Positions 33,242 through 42,264 of a DNA stretch of 64,000 nucleotides are shown here, one piece after another (position 1 is the stretch's first letter; each line of letters begins with the position of its first letter). Below the pieces are notes generated by a model. That model saw only the letters and a program-made list of their open reading frames with translations. It did no database searches and had not been told where the DNA came from. The DNA is taken from positions 4,340,001 through 4,404,000 of the forward strand of contig NZ_CP076607.1 of the NCBI RefSeq assembly GCF_018966525.1. Direction: 5' to 3'. The translations under genes were made by a program, and so were the position numbers. This DNA is from Paenibacillus sophorae. GTDB taxonomy: Bacteria; Bacillota; Bacilli; Paenibacillales; Paenibacillaceae.

Positions 33242-33895
33242 ATGCCTATGCCATTACCGAAAGATAATTTATTATTTGGTTTTGCATCAAAATTGACTGA
33301 CGAACAAAAGAAATATGTTGATTCTATCTTTGACAATCTCCTTACAATAGTTAATGCGAAAAGTGGTACAGGCAAGACAACACTGGCCGTTGCTTGTTCA
33401 TATCTCTTGAAGAAGCCATTAATTTATATCTTTTCTCCAGTGATGGAAGGTTCTATGGGATTTCGACCGGGAACACAGGAAGAAAAGGAAATAGAATATA
33501 TAACACCACTTAAAGATGCTTTGCTAAAGATTAATATGGACCCGAATAGAGCAATCTTTAGTGAGCTTAATCAGGATAACCGAAACAAAGAAGCGTGGGT
33601 GTTTCCGCGCTCTCATATCTTTGCAAGGGGAACAAATATTGAGGATTGTACAGTGATCATAGACGAGTGTCAGAATTTTACAAAATCCGAGATTCGCAAA
33701 ATATTAACACGCATTCATGACAATTGTACTGTAATTATGATTGGACATACTGGACAAATCGATCTTAAAAACCACAATGACAGTGGGTTTGCACCATACA
33801 TAGAACATTTTAGAGATAAAGATTATGCAGAGGTTTGTGAGTTAACTCATAATTTTAGAGGCAAATTGGCAAATGATGCAGATGAATTGATTTAA
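33242..33895 (+). CDS. PhoH-like ATPase
   Basis: A 217-residue protein. Walker A at about 35-42 (AKSGTGKTT), PhoH-type segment FSPVMEGSMGFRPGTQEEKE, and Walker B (CTVIIDECQNF). PhoH-like proteins are ATPases with RNA-helicase or nuclease-linked roles and are common in phages. The start is set by GAAAGG-TACAT-ATG. First gene of the structural cassette, although an RNA-processing role in late transcription is possible. Confidence 0.75.
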   Translation: MPMPLPKDNLLFGFASKLTDEQKKYVDSIFDNLLTIVNAKSGTGKTTLAVACSYLLKKPLIYIFSPVMEGSMGFRPGTQEEKEIEYITPLKDALLKINMDPNRAIFSELNQDNRNKEAWVFPRSHIFARGTNIEDCTVIIDECQNFTKSEIRKILTRIHDNCTVIMIGHTGQIDLKNHNDSGFAPYIEHFRDKDYAEVCELTHNFRGKLANDADELI

Positions 33896-33923
33896 CATAT
33901 TATTAAAAGGAGCAAAAATACAT

Positions 33924-34106
33924 ATGGCAAAACGGAATAATTCCATTCAATTTAAGGGACTACTTAATACCGAAGCAATGGAGATTCTTGAAGAGGATAA
34001 AAACGGTTCGGCAACATATGATCTTCTTGAAGAGTTGAAGTTCTATGATGGAAAAAATGTAACAATCTCTATTAAAGAGGATCTGCCAGTCCTTCCGAAG
34101 GAGTGA
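33924..34106 (+). CDS. yonK: YonK-like small protein
   Basis: A 60-residue protein (MAKRNNSIQFKGLLNTEAME) matching in size and position the SPbeta YonK family, a small alpha/beta oligomer of known structure but unknown function. AAGGAG-CAAAAATACAT-ATG sets the start and contains the AATACATA motif. Confidence 0.7.
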   Translation: MAKRNNSIQFKGLLNTEAMEILEEDKNGSATYDLLEELKFYDGKNVTISIKEDLPVLPKE

Positions 34107-34110
34107 TTGA

Positions 34111-35331
34111 ATGAATCATTCCAATATAGAATTACAACGTAAATCATCCGAATCATTGGATGATTTTTTAATTCGCCTGGGAGATAATCTCGATGTTTAT
34201 GATTTAACTTGGACTGAAGCTGCCGACATTCTAAATAAAGAATCCGATGAGGAGTATTCTGAATCACGTTGGCGCAAACGTTACAAAACTTATGTGGAGT
34301 TCAAACCAATCATTCTAGCCAAATACGCGAATAACGAAGTTGTTCAGGAAATTCAAGACTCAACATTGGAACAACGAAAAGAGCGTTATAAACTCCAGGC
34401 TGAAAAAGTTGAATACAACAAACTTCTACGTGAACATGCTAGAGCAGATTTGCTTGAAGAAAAAATTGTTGAAGCCGTTGAGAAACGTCCAACAATTACT
34501 GTTCCACAAATACATATTAAGAAGAATAACTCAAAACGAAATTTCCTCCTCCCCATCACAGATATCCACGATGGCGTTCAGTTCTGTTTACGTGGTTGGG
34601 AAAATGAGATTCTTAATGAATACTCTCCCGAAATTATGGAAAAACGCATGTGGAAGTTGTTTGAGGCGTTTGTTTCTATCAATGACGAACTTAAAATCAA
34701 CCACGTTACTTTACCAAATCTAGGCGATAGTGTTGATGGAATCCTCCGTATGAGCCAACTCATGGGATTGAAACTTGGTGTTGTTGATTCTTCTATCCAC
34801 TTTGCTGAATTTATGAGTCAATGGCTTAATGAATTGTCTAAATATTGCGTAGTTGATTATTACTCAATTTTCGGTAACCACGACCAACTTCGTCTACTCA
34901 CTGGTAAACGCGATGAATTCCCAAATGAGAATGCTCAACGTTGGATCACTAAGTTAATCGAAGCCAACCTTCGTAATAACAAGAATGTGACAGTGAATAA
35001 CTGTAATGAGTTTATGTATCTAGACATTCTAGGGACGAAAGTTCTTGGGGTTCATGGCGAAAACGAACGTAATCTTGAGCAAAGTATTAAGGATTACTCA
35101 ATGATTTATGGTAAGAGAGTCGATCTGCTTATTTCGGGACATTATCATCATGCACATGAAAAAACTATTGGAATGTCTCAAGGAAAAGACATAGAACATG
35201 TACAACTACCCTCTATTATTGGTATCGATGATTATTCTCTAAAGATTAAGAAAACTGCCAATCCAGGATCTAAAGTTATGGTCATGGAAGAAGGAAAAGG
35301 TAGAACAATTACATATAACATTAAACTATAA
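34111..35331 (+). CDS. Calcineurin-like metallophosphoesterase (YonJ-like)
   Basis: A 406-residue protein. The first 140 residues include an HTH-like segment (LTWTEAADILNKESDEEYSE) and a helix; the rest is a metallophosphoesterase with TDIHDG (motif I), NLGDSVDG (motif II), FGNHDQL (GNHD, motif III), VLGVHGEN and SGHYHHAHE. All metal ligands look present. Position agrees with YonJ of SPbeta. Substrate unknown; DNA ends or a nucleotide are possible. The gene abuts yonK. Confidence 0.75.
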   Translation: MNHSNIELQRKSSESLDDFLIRLGDNLDVYDLTWTEAADILNKESDEEYSESRWRKRYKTYVEFKPIILAKYANNEVVQEIQDSTLEQRKERYKLQAEKVEYNKLLREHARADLLEEKIVEAVEKRPTITVPQIHIKKNNSKRNFLLPITDIHDGVQFCLRGWENEILNEYSPEIMEKRMWKLFEAFVSINDELKINHVTLPNLGDSVDGILRMSQLMGLKLGVVDSSIHFAEFMSQWLNELSKYCVVDYYSIFGNHDQLRLLTGKRDEFPNENAQRWITKLIEANLRNNKNVTVNNCNEFMYLDILGTKVLGVHGENERNLEQSIKDYSMIYGKRVDLLISGHYHHAHEKTIGMSQGKDIEHVQLPSIIGIDDYSLKIKKTANPGSKVMVMEEGKGRTITYNIKL

Positions 35332-35368
35332 ATAATGTTTCGGTAAGCACACTACAGAGTGGGCCACT

Positions 35369-35385
35369 GCCTCATTTAAGGAGGC
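35369..35385 (+). promoter_or_regulatory. Hairpin hiding the ribosome site of the next gene
   Basis: GCCTC (35369-35373) can pair with GAGGC (35381-35385), enclosing AAGGAGG, the ribosome site of the CTG-started gene. Translation may depend on opening this stem. Confidence 0.45.
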
Positions 35386-35392
35386 GTTACAA

Positions 35393-35734
35393 CTGACATT
35401 TGAAGAATATTTAGAAGGCGAGCCAGAAGAGGAACGAGACATTCCCTCCTCTTTTCTTTCTGATGAAGATATTGCATCAGAGACAAATGTTGTTATCATT
35501 CCTAACCTAAAAATTGATTTAGAGTTACAACTCGACAACTATATTTCAATCATAGAAAAAATTAAAACAAAAAATGAACTCAAAGATATATTGAAAAAAC
35601 TTTGGGAACATGCTTATACACATGGTTCAATAATGGAGCGTATTGATAGACTTCAAAGTGAAGTCGAAATGTTGCGATATGATTTAGGAGATATAGACTT
35701 TGAAATTGAATTTGTTGACGGTGAAGAAGATTAA
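35393..35734 (+). CDS. Hypothetical acidic protein, CTG start (YonI/YonH position)
   Basis: An open frame of 113 residues from CTG at 35393 (AAGGAGG eight bases upstream). After the start: TFEEYLEGEPEEERDIPSSF, then an alpha-helical, coiled-coil-like end (DYDLGDIDFEIEFV... type). No ATG, GTG or TTG start is usable near the ribosome site, so usual gene finders miss it. It lies between phosphatase and small-terminase-like genes, where SPbeta has yonI/yonH. Function unknown, perhaps virion assembly. Confidence 0.6.
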   Translation: MTFEEYLEGEPEEERDIPSSFLSDEDIASETNVVIIPNLKIDLELQLDNYISIIEKIKTKNELKDILKKLWEHAYTHGSIMERIDRLQSEVEMLRYDLGDIDFEIEFVDGEED

Positions 35735-35753
35735 GAAAATAAAAAGAACTTCT

Positions 35754-35785
35754 AAGGTGACTATTTATTCTAATCGCCTTTTTTC
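35754..35785 (+). terminator. Terminator before the packaging genes
   Basis: AAGGTGA and TCGCCTT (one G-U pair) are followed by TTTTTTCTTGTTTTT, 20 bases after the stop of the CTG-started gene. Confidence 0.6.
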
Positions 35786-35798
35786 TTGTTTTTATTTT

Positions 35799-35857
35799 CA
35801 TGGGGAGACTCTGCTGCAAGGGTCTTTAAACAGGTTACGACTCCCTCCTACCCCATG
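35799..35857 (+). other. Structured leader upstream of the terminase genes
   Basis: CATGGGG (35799-35805) and CCCCATG (35851-35857) close a 59-base element with an inner stem GACTC/GGGTC. It is not a usable tRNA (too short, no D-arm, T-arm does not fit). It could be an RNA regulator, an mRNA-processing site or a packaging-site structure. Confidence 0.45.
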
Positions 35858-35923
35858 TATTTATTATCAAATAGGAGTTTTATCAAGAATTCAGGAAATG
35901 TTCTTCTATAAGAAGGTGAAATA

Positions 35924-36841
35924 TTGGCTGTAAAAAAACAGGTAAATAAAACAGAAGACAACAAAATAAAGTGCCTAAATTGTGGAAAGTATAAAGCAGT
36001 AATATCATTTTATATGAATACCAACCATTTATTTTCTTCAGATAAATTTGAAGTATGTAAAGACTGCCTAAAGAATTCTATAGGCGCAAAGGATTCAGAT
36101 GGTTATTTAGATCGAGTAATGCAAGTGTTGGCAACTATGGATAAACCTTTTCTTCAAAATATATGGGAATCAAGCAATGAGGATTGGTCTAAATATATTA
36201 TCCAAATATCATCACTATCTCAACACAAAGGCAAAAAATTCTCAGATAGCATTATAAGACAATCGAATTCCATTAGTTATGAATACCTTGACCAGATCAA
36301 CGAAGAATTTGAACTCACTCAAGAAGAAATTTCTCAGTTACAGTTGAAGTGGGGAAAAAAAGGATTTGATGTTGAGGACTACATATTTTTAGAAAATGAA
36401 TATCATACATGGATTAATTCTTATGAATGTGATTCATATGCTATGGAAATGCTATTTCAGGAAATTTCTCACAAACGTTTAGAAATTAAAAAACTTAGAG
36501 AATCTGGAAAGTCTACAGACAAAGAAATGAAAACACTTCAAGACTTATTGGGATCATCAAATATCAAGCCTGTTCAGGAGACAGGTGCAAATGCAACAGA
36601 ACAAGCTACATTTGGGACATTAATAAAAAAGTATGAAAATGAACGTCCAATTCCTGAACCTGATCCAGTATGGAAAGATGTAGATGGAATTAAAAAATAC
36701 ATACAGGTATGGTTTTTTGGTCATTTATGTAAAATGCTTGGGATTAACAATGACTACTCTCAAATGTATGAAGATGAGTTAAAGAAATACACTGTTGATA
36801 CACCAGATTTCACCTCAGAAAATGAAGATGGTTCATTATGA
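35924..36841 (+). CDS. Small terminase-like protein with zinc finger, TTG start (YonG position)
   Basis: A 305-residue protein. TTG at 35924 follows AGAAGG. Residues about 10-50 hold CLNCGKY and CKDCLKN, a zinc site. Then a charged helical region (ITQEEISQLQLKWGKKGFDV) and a coiled-coil-like segment. It ends in ATGA overlapping the large terminase, the usual place of the small terminase, and SPbeta YonG has about this size. I infer DNA recognition for packaging. Confidence 0.6.
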   Translation: MAVKKQVNKTEDNKIKCLNCGKYKAVISFYMNTNHLFSSDKFEVCKDCLKNSIGAKDSDGYLDRVMQVLATMDKPFLQNIWESSNEDWSKYIIQISSLSQHKGKKFSDSIIRQSNSISYEYLDQINEEFELTQEEISQLQLKWGKKGFDVEDYIFLENEYHTWINSYECDSYAMEMLFQEISHKRLEIKKLRESGKSTDKEMKTLQDLLGSSNIKPVQETGANATEQATFGTLIKKYENERPIPEPDPVWKDVDGIKKYIQVWFFGHLCKMLGINNDYSQMYEDELKKYTVDTPDFTSENEDGSL

Positions 36842-38610
36842 GTGGGTATAAAAACTTTCAAGTGTCTCGAAATAAAGCTCACAAAGGTAACAATATCTTT
36901 AATAAAAGCAGAAATTTTAATAAAGGCCCAGATAAAAGTCAAAAATTAATGACTGGGATTGGAATATGGACAAGTTTTTATCGTTCAAACCCCCATCGCT
37001 TTGCAAAAGAGTATTTAGGTATTAGTCTTAAGTTATTTCAAGTAATTCTGATTTTTATGATGAATTACTCCAACTATTTTATGTATCTCGCCAGCCGCGG
37101 CCAAGGAAAAACGTTTTTAACTTCCATTTATTGTGTAATTCGTTGCATTTTATGGCCCGAAACTAAAATAGTTGTTGCATCAGGAAATATGAAGCAAGCT
37201 AGAGAAGTTATAGAGAAGATTGATGATTTAAAGAAAAATTCACCTAACCTATCAAGAGAAATAAGTGATTTGTCAACATCTTCTAATGACCCCAAGGTTG
37301 AATTTCATAATGGTAGTTGGATTAAGGTTGTTGCCTCTAACGACGGGGCGAGAAGTAAAAGAGCCAACTGTATTATCGTTGATGAGTTTCGAATGGTTGA
37401 TCTAAACATTATTAATAAGGTACTCCGAAAGTTTCTAACCGCTCCACGCCAACCAAAATATTTAAATATCCCCGAATATGCTCATCTACAAGAAAGAAAT
37501 AAAGAAATATATCTCTCCTCTGCGTGGTATCAATTTCATTGGTCTTGGACAAAACTTAAAGCTTTCGTAAAAGCAATGACAATTGGAAAAAACTATTTCA
37601 TATGTGGCCTACCCTATCAATTAGCAATTAAGGAAAGTCTGCTAATGAAGGATCAGGTGCTAGATGAGATGTCAGAGGATGACTTCGATGAAGTGGGATT
37701 TTATATGGAGATGGGATGTTTATTCTTTGGTGAATCAGAAAAAGCATTCTATAAATTCGAAGATCTTGAAAAAAACAGAAGATTAGTTCAAGCTGTATAC
37801 CCCAAGCCATACTATGGATTAATTAAAGACGCTTCATTTAAATATACTCCAAAAAAAGAAGGAGAAATTCGACTTCTATGTTGTGATATTGCAACAATGG
37901 AAGGTAAGGAAAACGATGCGTCTGCATATACAATGATCAGATTAATACCAAATTCAAAAGGTTTAGATCGCTATATCTCATATATGGAAAGTATGACTGG
38001 AGGACATACTGTTACTCAGGCTGTTAGAATAAGACAGTTATTCGATGATCTAGATTGCGACTATTTGGTTCTGGATACTCAAAGTGCTGGTATGGGTATT
38101 TTTGATAATTTAGTGATACCTCTATCTGATAGAGAAAGAGGTATTGAATACGAGCCTTGGACCTGTATTAACGACGATAGAATGGCAGAAAGATGTACTT
38201 ATTCATCTGCTCCAAAGATAATATACAGTGTTAAGGCTGGTCAGCAGTTAAATAGCGAAGCGGCAATTGGACTAAGAGATAATTTAAAACGAGGAAAGGT
38301 TCGTTTATTAATTAACGACAAAGAAGCGCGAGATCATTTAAAAAGCCTTAAGGGCTACAGTTCTTTACCGATAGAAACGCAAGCGAGATTTGAAAACACG
38401 TTTATTCAAACAACTCTCTTAGTCAATGAGATGATTAACCTTGAAGGCGATAGGAATGATAATGGTACAGTAAAATTGAAGGAGCCTTCAGGTAAACGTA
38501 AGGATAGATATAGTTCTGTGTCATATGGAAACTATATTGCTTCACTTATTGAGCGCAAACTACAGTCAGTTGATGACTACGATGACGAAGATGAACTTGT
38601 ATACTATTAA
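36838..38610 (+). CDS. yonF: Large terminase (YonF)
   Basis: A 590-residue protein. ATPase domain: SRGQGKTFL (Walker A, near residue 88), CIIVDEFRMVD (Walker B, near 180). Nuclease domain: LLCCDIATMEGKENDASAY (first acidic cluster, near 348) and LVLDTQSAGMGIFDNL. Drives ATP-dependent packaging and cuts the concatemer. Overlaps the upstream gene by four bases (ATGA). SPbeta YonF has similar length. Confidence 0.9.
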   Translation: MSGYKNFQVSRNKAHKGNNIFNKSRNFNKGPDKSQKLMTGIGIWTSFYRSNPHRFAKEYLGISLKLFQVILIFMMNYSNYFMYLASRGQGKTFLTSIYCVIRCILWPETKIVVASGNMKQAREVIEKIDDLKKNSPNLSREISDLSTSSNDPKVEFHNGSWIKVVASNDGARSKRANCIIVDEFRMVDLNIINKVLRKFLTAPRQPKYLNIPEYAHLQERNKEIYLSSAWYQFHWSWTKLKAFVKAMTIGKNYFICGLPYQLAIKESLLMKDQVLDEMSEDDFDEVGFYMEMGCLFFGESEKAFYKFEDLEKNRRLVQAVYPKPYYGLIKDASFKYTPKKEGEIRLLCCDIATMEGKENDASAYTMIRLIPNSKGLDRYISYMESMTGGHTVTQAVRIRQLFDDLDCDYLVLDTQSAGMGIFDNLVIPLSDRERGIEYEPWTCINDDRMAERCTYSSAPKIIYSVKAGQQLNSEAAIGLRDNLKRGKVRLLINDKEARDHLKSLKGYSSLPIETQARFENTFIQTTLLVNEMINLEGDRNDNGTVKLKEPSGKRKDRYSSVSYGNYIASLIERKLQSVDDYDDEDELVYY

Positions 38611-38663
38611 TATAAATATTTTTGTTATAAATAATAACAATAAGTCTGGAGGTGATTTTATTT

Positions 38664-40202
38664 TTGGCAAATAACCAAATTAATACTAATACAAACGACC
38701 CAACTCTTGAACGAGAATTTAATACATATGAAGAATACCTATCTACTTTTGTTGAAGGTTTTATGTCTCAAATTTTCTCAAGTGGAATCATAGACGAAAT
38801 TGACATCAAGAAACTTCAATCATACTTTGCAAATCCAGATAAGTATCAAAATGAGTTAGAAAAAATAGCTCAATACTTTTATATTGCTAGTGCTGAAGTG
38901 TTTCAATTGTTTGAATTAGTAAAAATACTTCCTACACTCAACCACAAGATTAATGTTTTTGATAAAAATAAAAATTATGAAAAGAATCTTTCAATTTGTA
39001 ATAAATTTTTATATAAAATCAAACATAAAACTTTGACTAGAGATATTTTAATGCAAGAGATTACTGCGGGAACTCTAGTTGGTATGTGGTTGGGTGAAAA
39101 GAAAAGGTTCCACCCATATATTTTTGATGATTTAAAATACATCTTCCCCGCCTATCGTAAAAACGGTGATTGGATAGCAGTAATAGATTTGGAATGGTTC
39201 ACATCTATGAAGGAAGATGAAAGAAAAATCCAATTTGAAAATTTAAAGCCATATGTAACTGAGGCAATGTATGAAAATTTCTTAACAGACAAAAGTAATA
39301 CTGATCTAAAGTATATTGAATTGCCTCAAGAAAGAACATTTATTTTAAGAACTCATACAACTAAAAGAAATCAGCGTCTTGGTATTAACTGGTCTACAAC
39401 TGGACTATTTGATTTGATTCATAAATCAAAACTTAAAAATATGGAAAAGTCGGTTGCTAATAAAATTATCAATGCTATTGCTGTTCTTACAATAGGGAGT
39501 TCAGATAATAATGGTGAAAATTCAAACTTAAAGCTCAAGCCAACAATTAAGAAAAAGATACATAACGGAGTTAAGGCGGCTCTTGAAAAAAATCAATCCA
39601 GTGGAGTAACGGTTGTATCTGTTCCTGACTATGCCAGTATTGATTTTCCAGATATGAAATCGGAGGCACTAGATCCTAAAAAGTTTGAATCTGTAAATAA
39701 TGACATTCAGTCTTCTTATGGTCTATCGTCTGCTGTTTTGAATGGTGCCGGAGGAAACTTTGCTTCTGCAAAATTAAATCTAGAAACTATGTATAAACGA
39801 ATCGCAGTATTACTTGAAGATATTGAACAAGAGGTTTATGGAAAACTATTTAATTTAATCTTGTCAAGTGCCGATTCAGATAATTACGTCATGGAATATG
39901 ATAAGCAAATGCCTATATCTGGAGATAAAAGACTTGATGCTCTCTTTAAATTGCATTCAGAAGGTTTCGCTGTTAAGCATATTGTTGATTCTTTGGATGG
40001 TATTCAATTCGATGATTTCATCAACCAAAGTTTATACGAATCTGAAGTCATGAAATTAATAGAAAAGATTAAGCCATATCAAACAAGTTATACAACTAAT
40101 AGTAATACAAATGGAAGAGATGCAATTGATGACTCTAGTCTAGAAAATGAAAACACCATAAAATCTAGAACGACTGACGCGAATAATACCCCAGAGTCCT
40201 AG
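38664..40202 (+). CDS. yonE: Portal protein (YonE)
   Basis: A 512-residue protein. TTG at 38664 follows CTGGAGGTG; the longer GTG reading overlaps that site. Helix-rich with FNTYEEYLSTFVEGFMSQIF, an SPP1/HK97-like stem region near 250-330 (NAIAVLTIGSSDNNGENSNL), and QSSYGLSSAVLNGAGGNFAS near 355-375. The C-terminal 70 residues are polar. Directly after terminase, before the protease/scaffold-like gene: the portal position. Confidence 0.8.
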   Translation: MANNQINTNTNDPTLEREFNTYEEYLSTFVEGFMSQIFSSGIIDEIDIKKLQSYFANPDKYQNELEKIAQYFYIASAEVFQLFELVKILPTLNHKINVFDKNKNYEKNLSICNKFLYKIKHKTLTRDILMQEITAGTLVGMWLGEKKRFHPYIFDDLKYIFPAYRKNGDWIAVIDLEWFTSMKEDERKIQFENLKPYVTEAMYENFLTDKSNTDLKYIELPQERTFILRTHTTKRNQRLGINWSTTGLFDLIHKSKLKNMEKSVANKIINAIAVLTIGSSDNNGENSNLKLKPTIKKKIHNGVKAALEKNQSSGVTVVSVPDYASIDFPDMKSEALDPKKFESVNNDIQSSYGLSSAVLNGAGGNFASAKLNLETMYKRIAVLLEDIEQEVYGKLFNLILSSADSDNYVMEYDKQMPISGDKRLDALFKLHSEGFAVKHIVDSLDGIQFDDFINQSLYESEVMKLIEKIKPYQTSYTTNSNTNGRDAIDDSSLENENTIKSRTTDANNTPES

Positions 40203-40216
40203 AAAGGAGGTGAAAA

Positions 40217-41686
40217 ATGAACAAAAAACAAGAATTAAATCTTAAACTCAATTCATTTGTAAAGACAGATGACCCCACATTACTAAAAGCAACTTATATT
40301 ATTCTAGATTTTGATAAATCATGGAATAACTCCGTTGTTAGTAAAGAAGTTGCACTAGAATTAGGGGAAACAATTATCAACAAACCTCTTGTTGCTAGAT
40401 ACATTCCCGTTGAAGAACCAAACACTAACACGGACAACTTTACTGGACACGAGGCAAAAATAAGCACAAACAAGTATGGTGATAAAACAGTCATCACTGA
40501 TACTGTTCCGATTGGAGTTTTTACTACAAAAGGATATCTTCTTACCGTTGAAGAAAATGGTGAAGATAAAGAAGTGTTGGCTGCTGATGCTGTACTGTGG
40601 CGCTCTCGTTTCAGCGATGCATGTGATTTGCTTTTAGAGTGGTATAACAGAGGGATAAATATAAATACAAGTTGTGAATTCTTATATTCTAATTTCTCCG
40701 TTCAAGATGGTGTTGAATATATTAATTCTCCCGTTTATTTTGAGGGGCATTGTCATCTTGCTGCCGAAGAACGTGGTGAACAAGGTGTTGTACTCCCTGC
40801 TTACGATTCTTCTAAATTGTTGAGTTTTAATGAGTTTAATATGTTTAATAAACTGATTGCAGAATCACTTTTGCAATCTAAAAATAATATTGATGAACTA
40901 GAAGGTGAAAAGGTGTTATTTAAAAAAGTATTCGAATTGTCGCATAGCGATATTAGAAGTAAGATTTATCAAGTTCTTGACCCCACTCTTCCAGATGGCA
41001 CTTATTCATATATCATTGACACCTATGACAATCATTTTGTTGTAGAACTAGATGATGCAGATGGATACAAATACTATGATTTTGCCTATTCTAAAACCGA
41101 AGATGATCAAGTTGTAATTGATTTTGATTCTAAAGCGGAAGTAGTGGAAAAACGCGAATGGGTAAAACTGGATACAACTGTTGCCCTACAAACTCAACTG
41201 AATGAGTCTAAAAATACTATTAAAGATTTAGAAATTAAACTTTCGGAAGCTAATGGTTCAATTAAGGCTCTTACAACCGAGAAAACATCTTTGAATGAAG
41301 CTAATACTTCTTTTAGTAATGAGATTACCACTCTCCGTGCTGAGGTTGAAACTTTAAAACCATATAAAGAAAATTATGAAGCAGAAGAACTAAATAAATC
41401 AATTAATGAAATGTCTAGTTTTTACTCTGCAAAATTCAGTGCTGTGTCTGCTATTGAAAAATTTGAGTCTGAAGAAGTTCAGAATCTTATTAAGAATTCT
41501 GTTTATGATAGCGAAGTTGGCACAGAAGCAAAATTCAAGCTCAATAATATGCTTGTAGAATTAATGCAAGTAGAAACTGAAACACCAAAACCATCTGTTG
41601 CGACTCCTGTACCAATCAGAGAGTTTTCAAGTCGTATGGAAAATCTGATTCCTGCGTCGAATGATTTTGATAGTAAATATAAATAA
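40217..41686 (+). CDS. Probable prohead protease/scaffold protein (YonD position)
   Basis: A 489-residue protein with AAAGGAGGTG before the ATG. The N-terminal 200 residues (NKPLVARYIPVEEPNTNTDN, GHEA, INTSCEFLY, YFEGHCHLAAEERG) have the look of a phage prohead protease domain; the active-site triad is not certain. Residues 330-430 are a long coiled coil (LKIKLSEANGSIKALTTEKT-like heptads), as in a scaffold. Lying just before capsid genes, it probably scaffolds and processes the head. Confidence 0.6.
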   Translation: MNKKQELNLKLNSFVKTDDPTLLKATYIILDFDKSWNNSVVSKEVALELGETIINKPLVARYIPVEEPNTNTDNFTGHEAKISTNKYGDKTVITDTVPIGVFTTKGYLLTVEENGEDKEVLAADAVLWRSRFSDACDLLLEWYNRGININTSCEFLYSNFSVQDGVEYINSPVYFEGHCHLAAEERGEQGVVLPAYDSSKLLSFNEFNMFNKLIAESLLQSKNNIDELEGEKVLFKKVFELSHSDIRSKIYQVLDPTLPDGTYSYIIDTYDNHFVVELDDADGYKYYDFAYSKTEDDQVVIDFDSKAEVVEKREWVKLDTTVALQTQLNESKNTIKDLEIKLSEANGSIKALTTEKTSLNEANTSFSNEITTLRAEVETLKPYKENYEAEELNKSINEMSSFYSAKFSAVSAIEKFESEEVQNLIKNSVYDSEVGTEAKFKLNNMLVELMQVETETPKPSVATPVPIREFSSRMENLIPASNDFDSKYK

Positions 41687-41704
41687 TTTGGAGGTATTTT
41701 ATAA

Positions 41705-42232
41705 ATGGCAACTCAACGTTTTAATGCATTAACCCAACAAGGAACTCATCATGTAGGAACTCTTTCCAGTTGGAAAGTCAAAGATATCGCTAATGGTGCG
41801 ATTGTTACTTCAACCCCAGTAGACAACTATACTATCGTAGAGCTAGATTTTGATGTTGACGGTAATCGGACATGTAAACAACTTTCTGCCGTAACTAAAA
41901 AGCAGTATCTCATTGCTGCTGTAGAGCGCCGTTATCTAGGTGAGTCTCTTTCTGAGTTCTATAATGCCGTAGGAGAACCTGCGCGAATTGTTGTTCTTGA
42001 GCAAGGGCTTAGATTTGAAACTTCTGCCTTTACGCTGAATACTGGAGTGACTGATGTGGTCAAAGGGCTTGTTGCTCACTTTGATCCAGCTAGTAAAACA
42101 TATATCTTGTCTACTGTTGGTGCCCCTCACGCTGATTATGCAAATGCATCTACAAAATTTATTGTTGCGGCTGACGATGAGGATACGGCCCTCAACCTGG
42201 GAAAAGAAACTATTAGACTGGAAGTACAATAA
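41705..42232 (+). CDS. Probable capsid decoration or stabilisation protein (YonC position)
   Basis: A 175-residue, beta-rich protein (MATQRFNALTQQGTHHVGTL) with GGAGG and a good spacing. Its place between protease/scaffold and major capsid is that of head decoration proteins. Not recognised by motif. Confidence 0.55.
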   Translation: MATQRFNALTQQGTHHVGTLSSWKVKDIANGAIVTSTPVDNYTIVELDFDVDGNRTCKQLSAVTKKQYLIAAVERRYLGESLSEFYNAVGEPARIVVLEQGLRFETSAFTLNTGVTDVVKGLVAHFDPASKTYILSTVGAPHADYANASTKFIVAADDEDTALNLGKETIRLEVQ

Positions 42233-42264
42233 TTAAGTACATATCATTAGGAGGAAAATAATAA

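Noticed and set aside
35799..35857. Possible tRNA (7-bp closing stem, CCCCA at the end, GGTTACGACTCC)
   Set aside because: It is only 59 bases long, has no D-arm, and the T-arm does not fit next to the acceptor stem.
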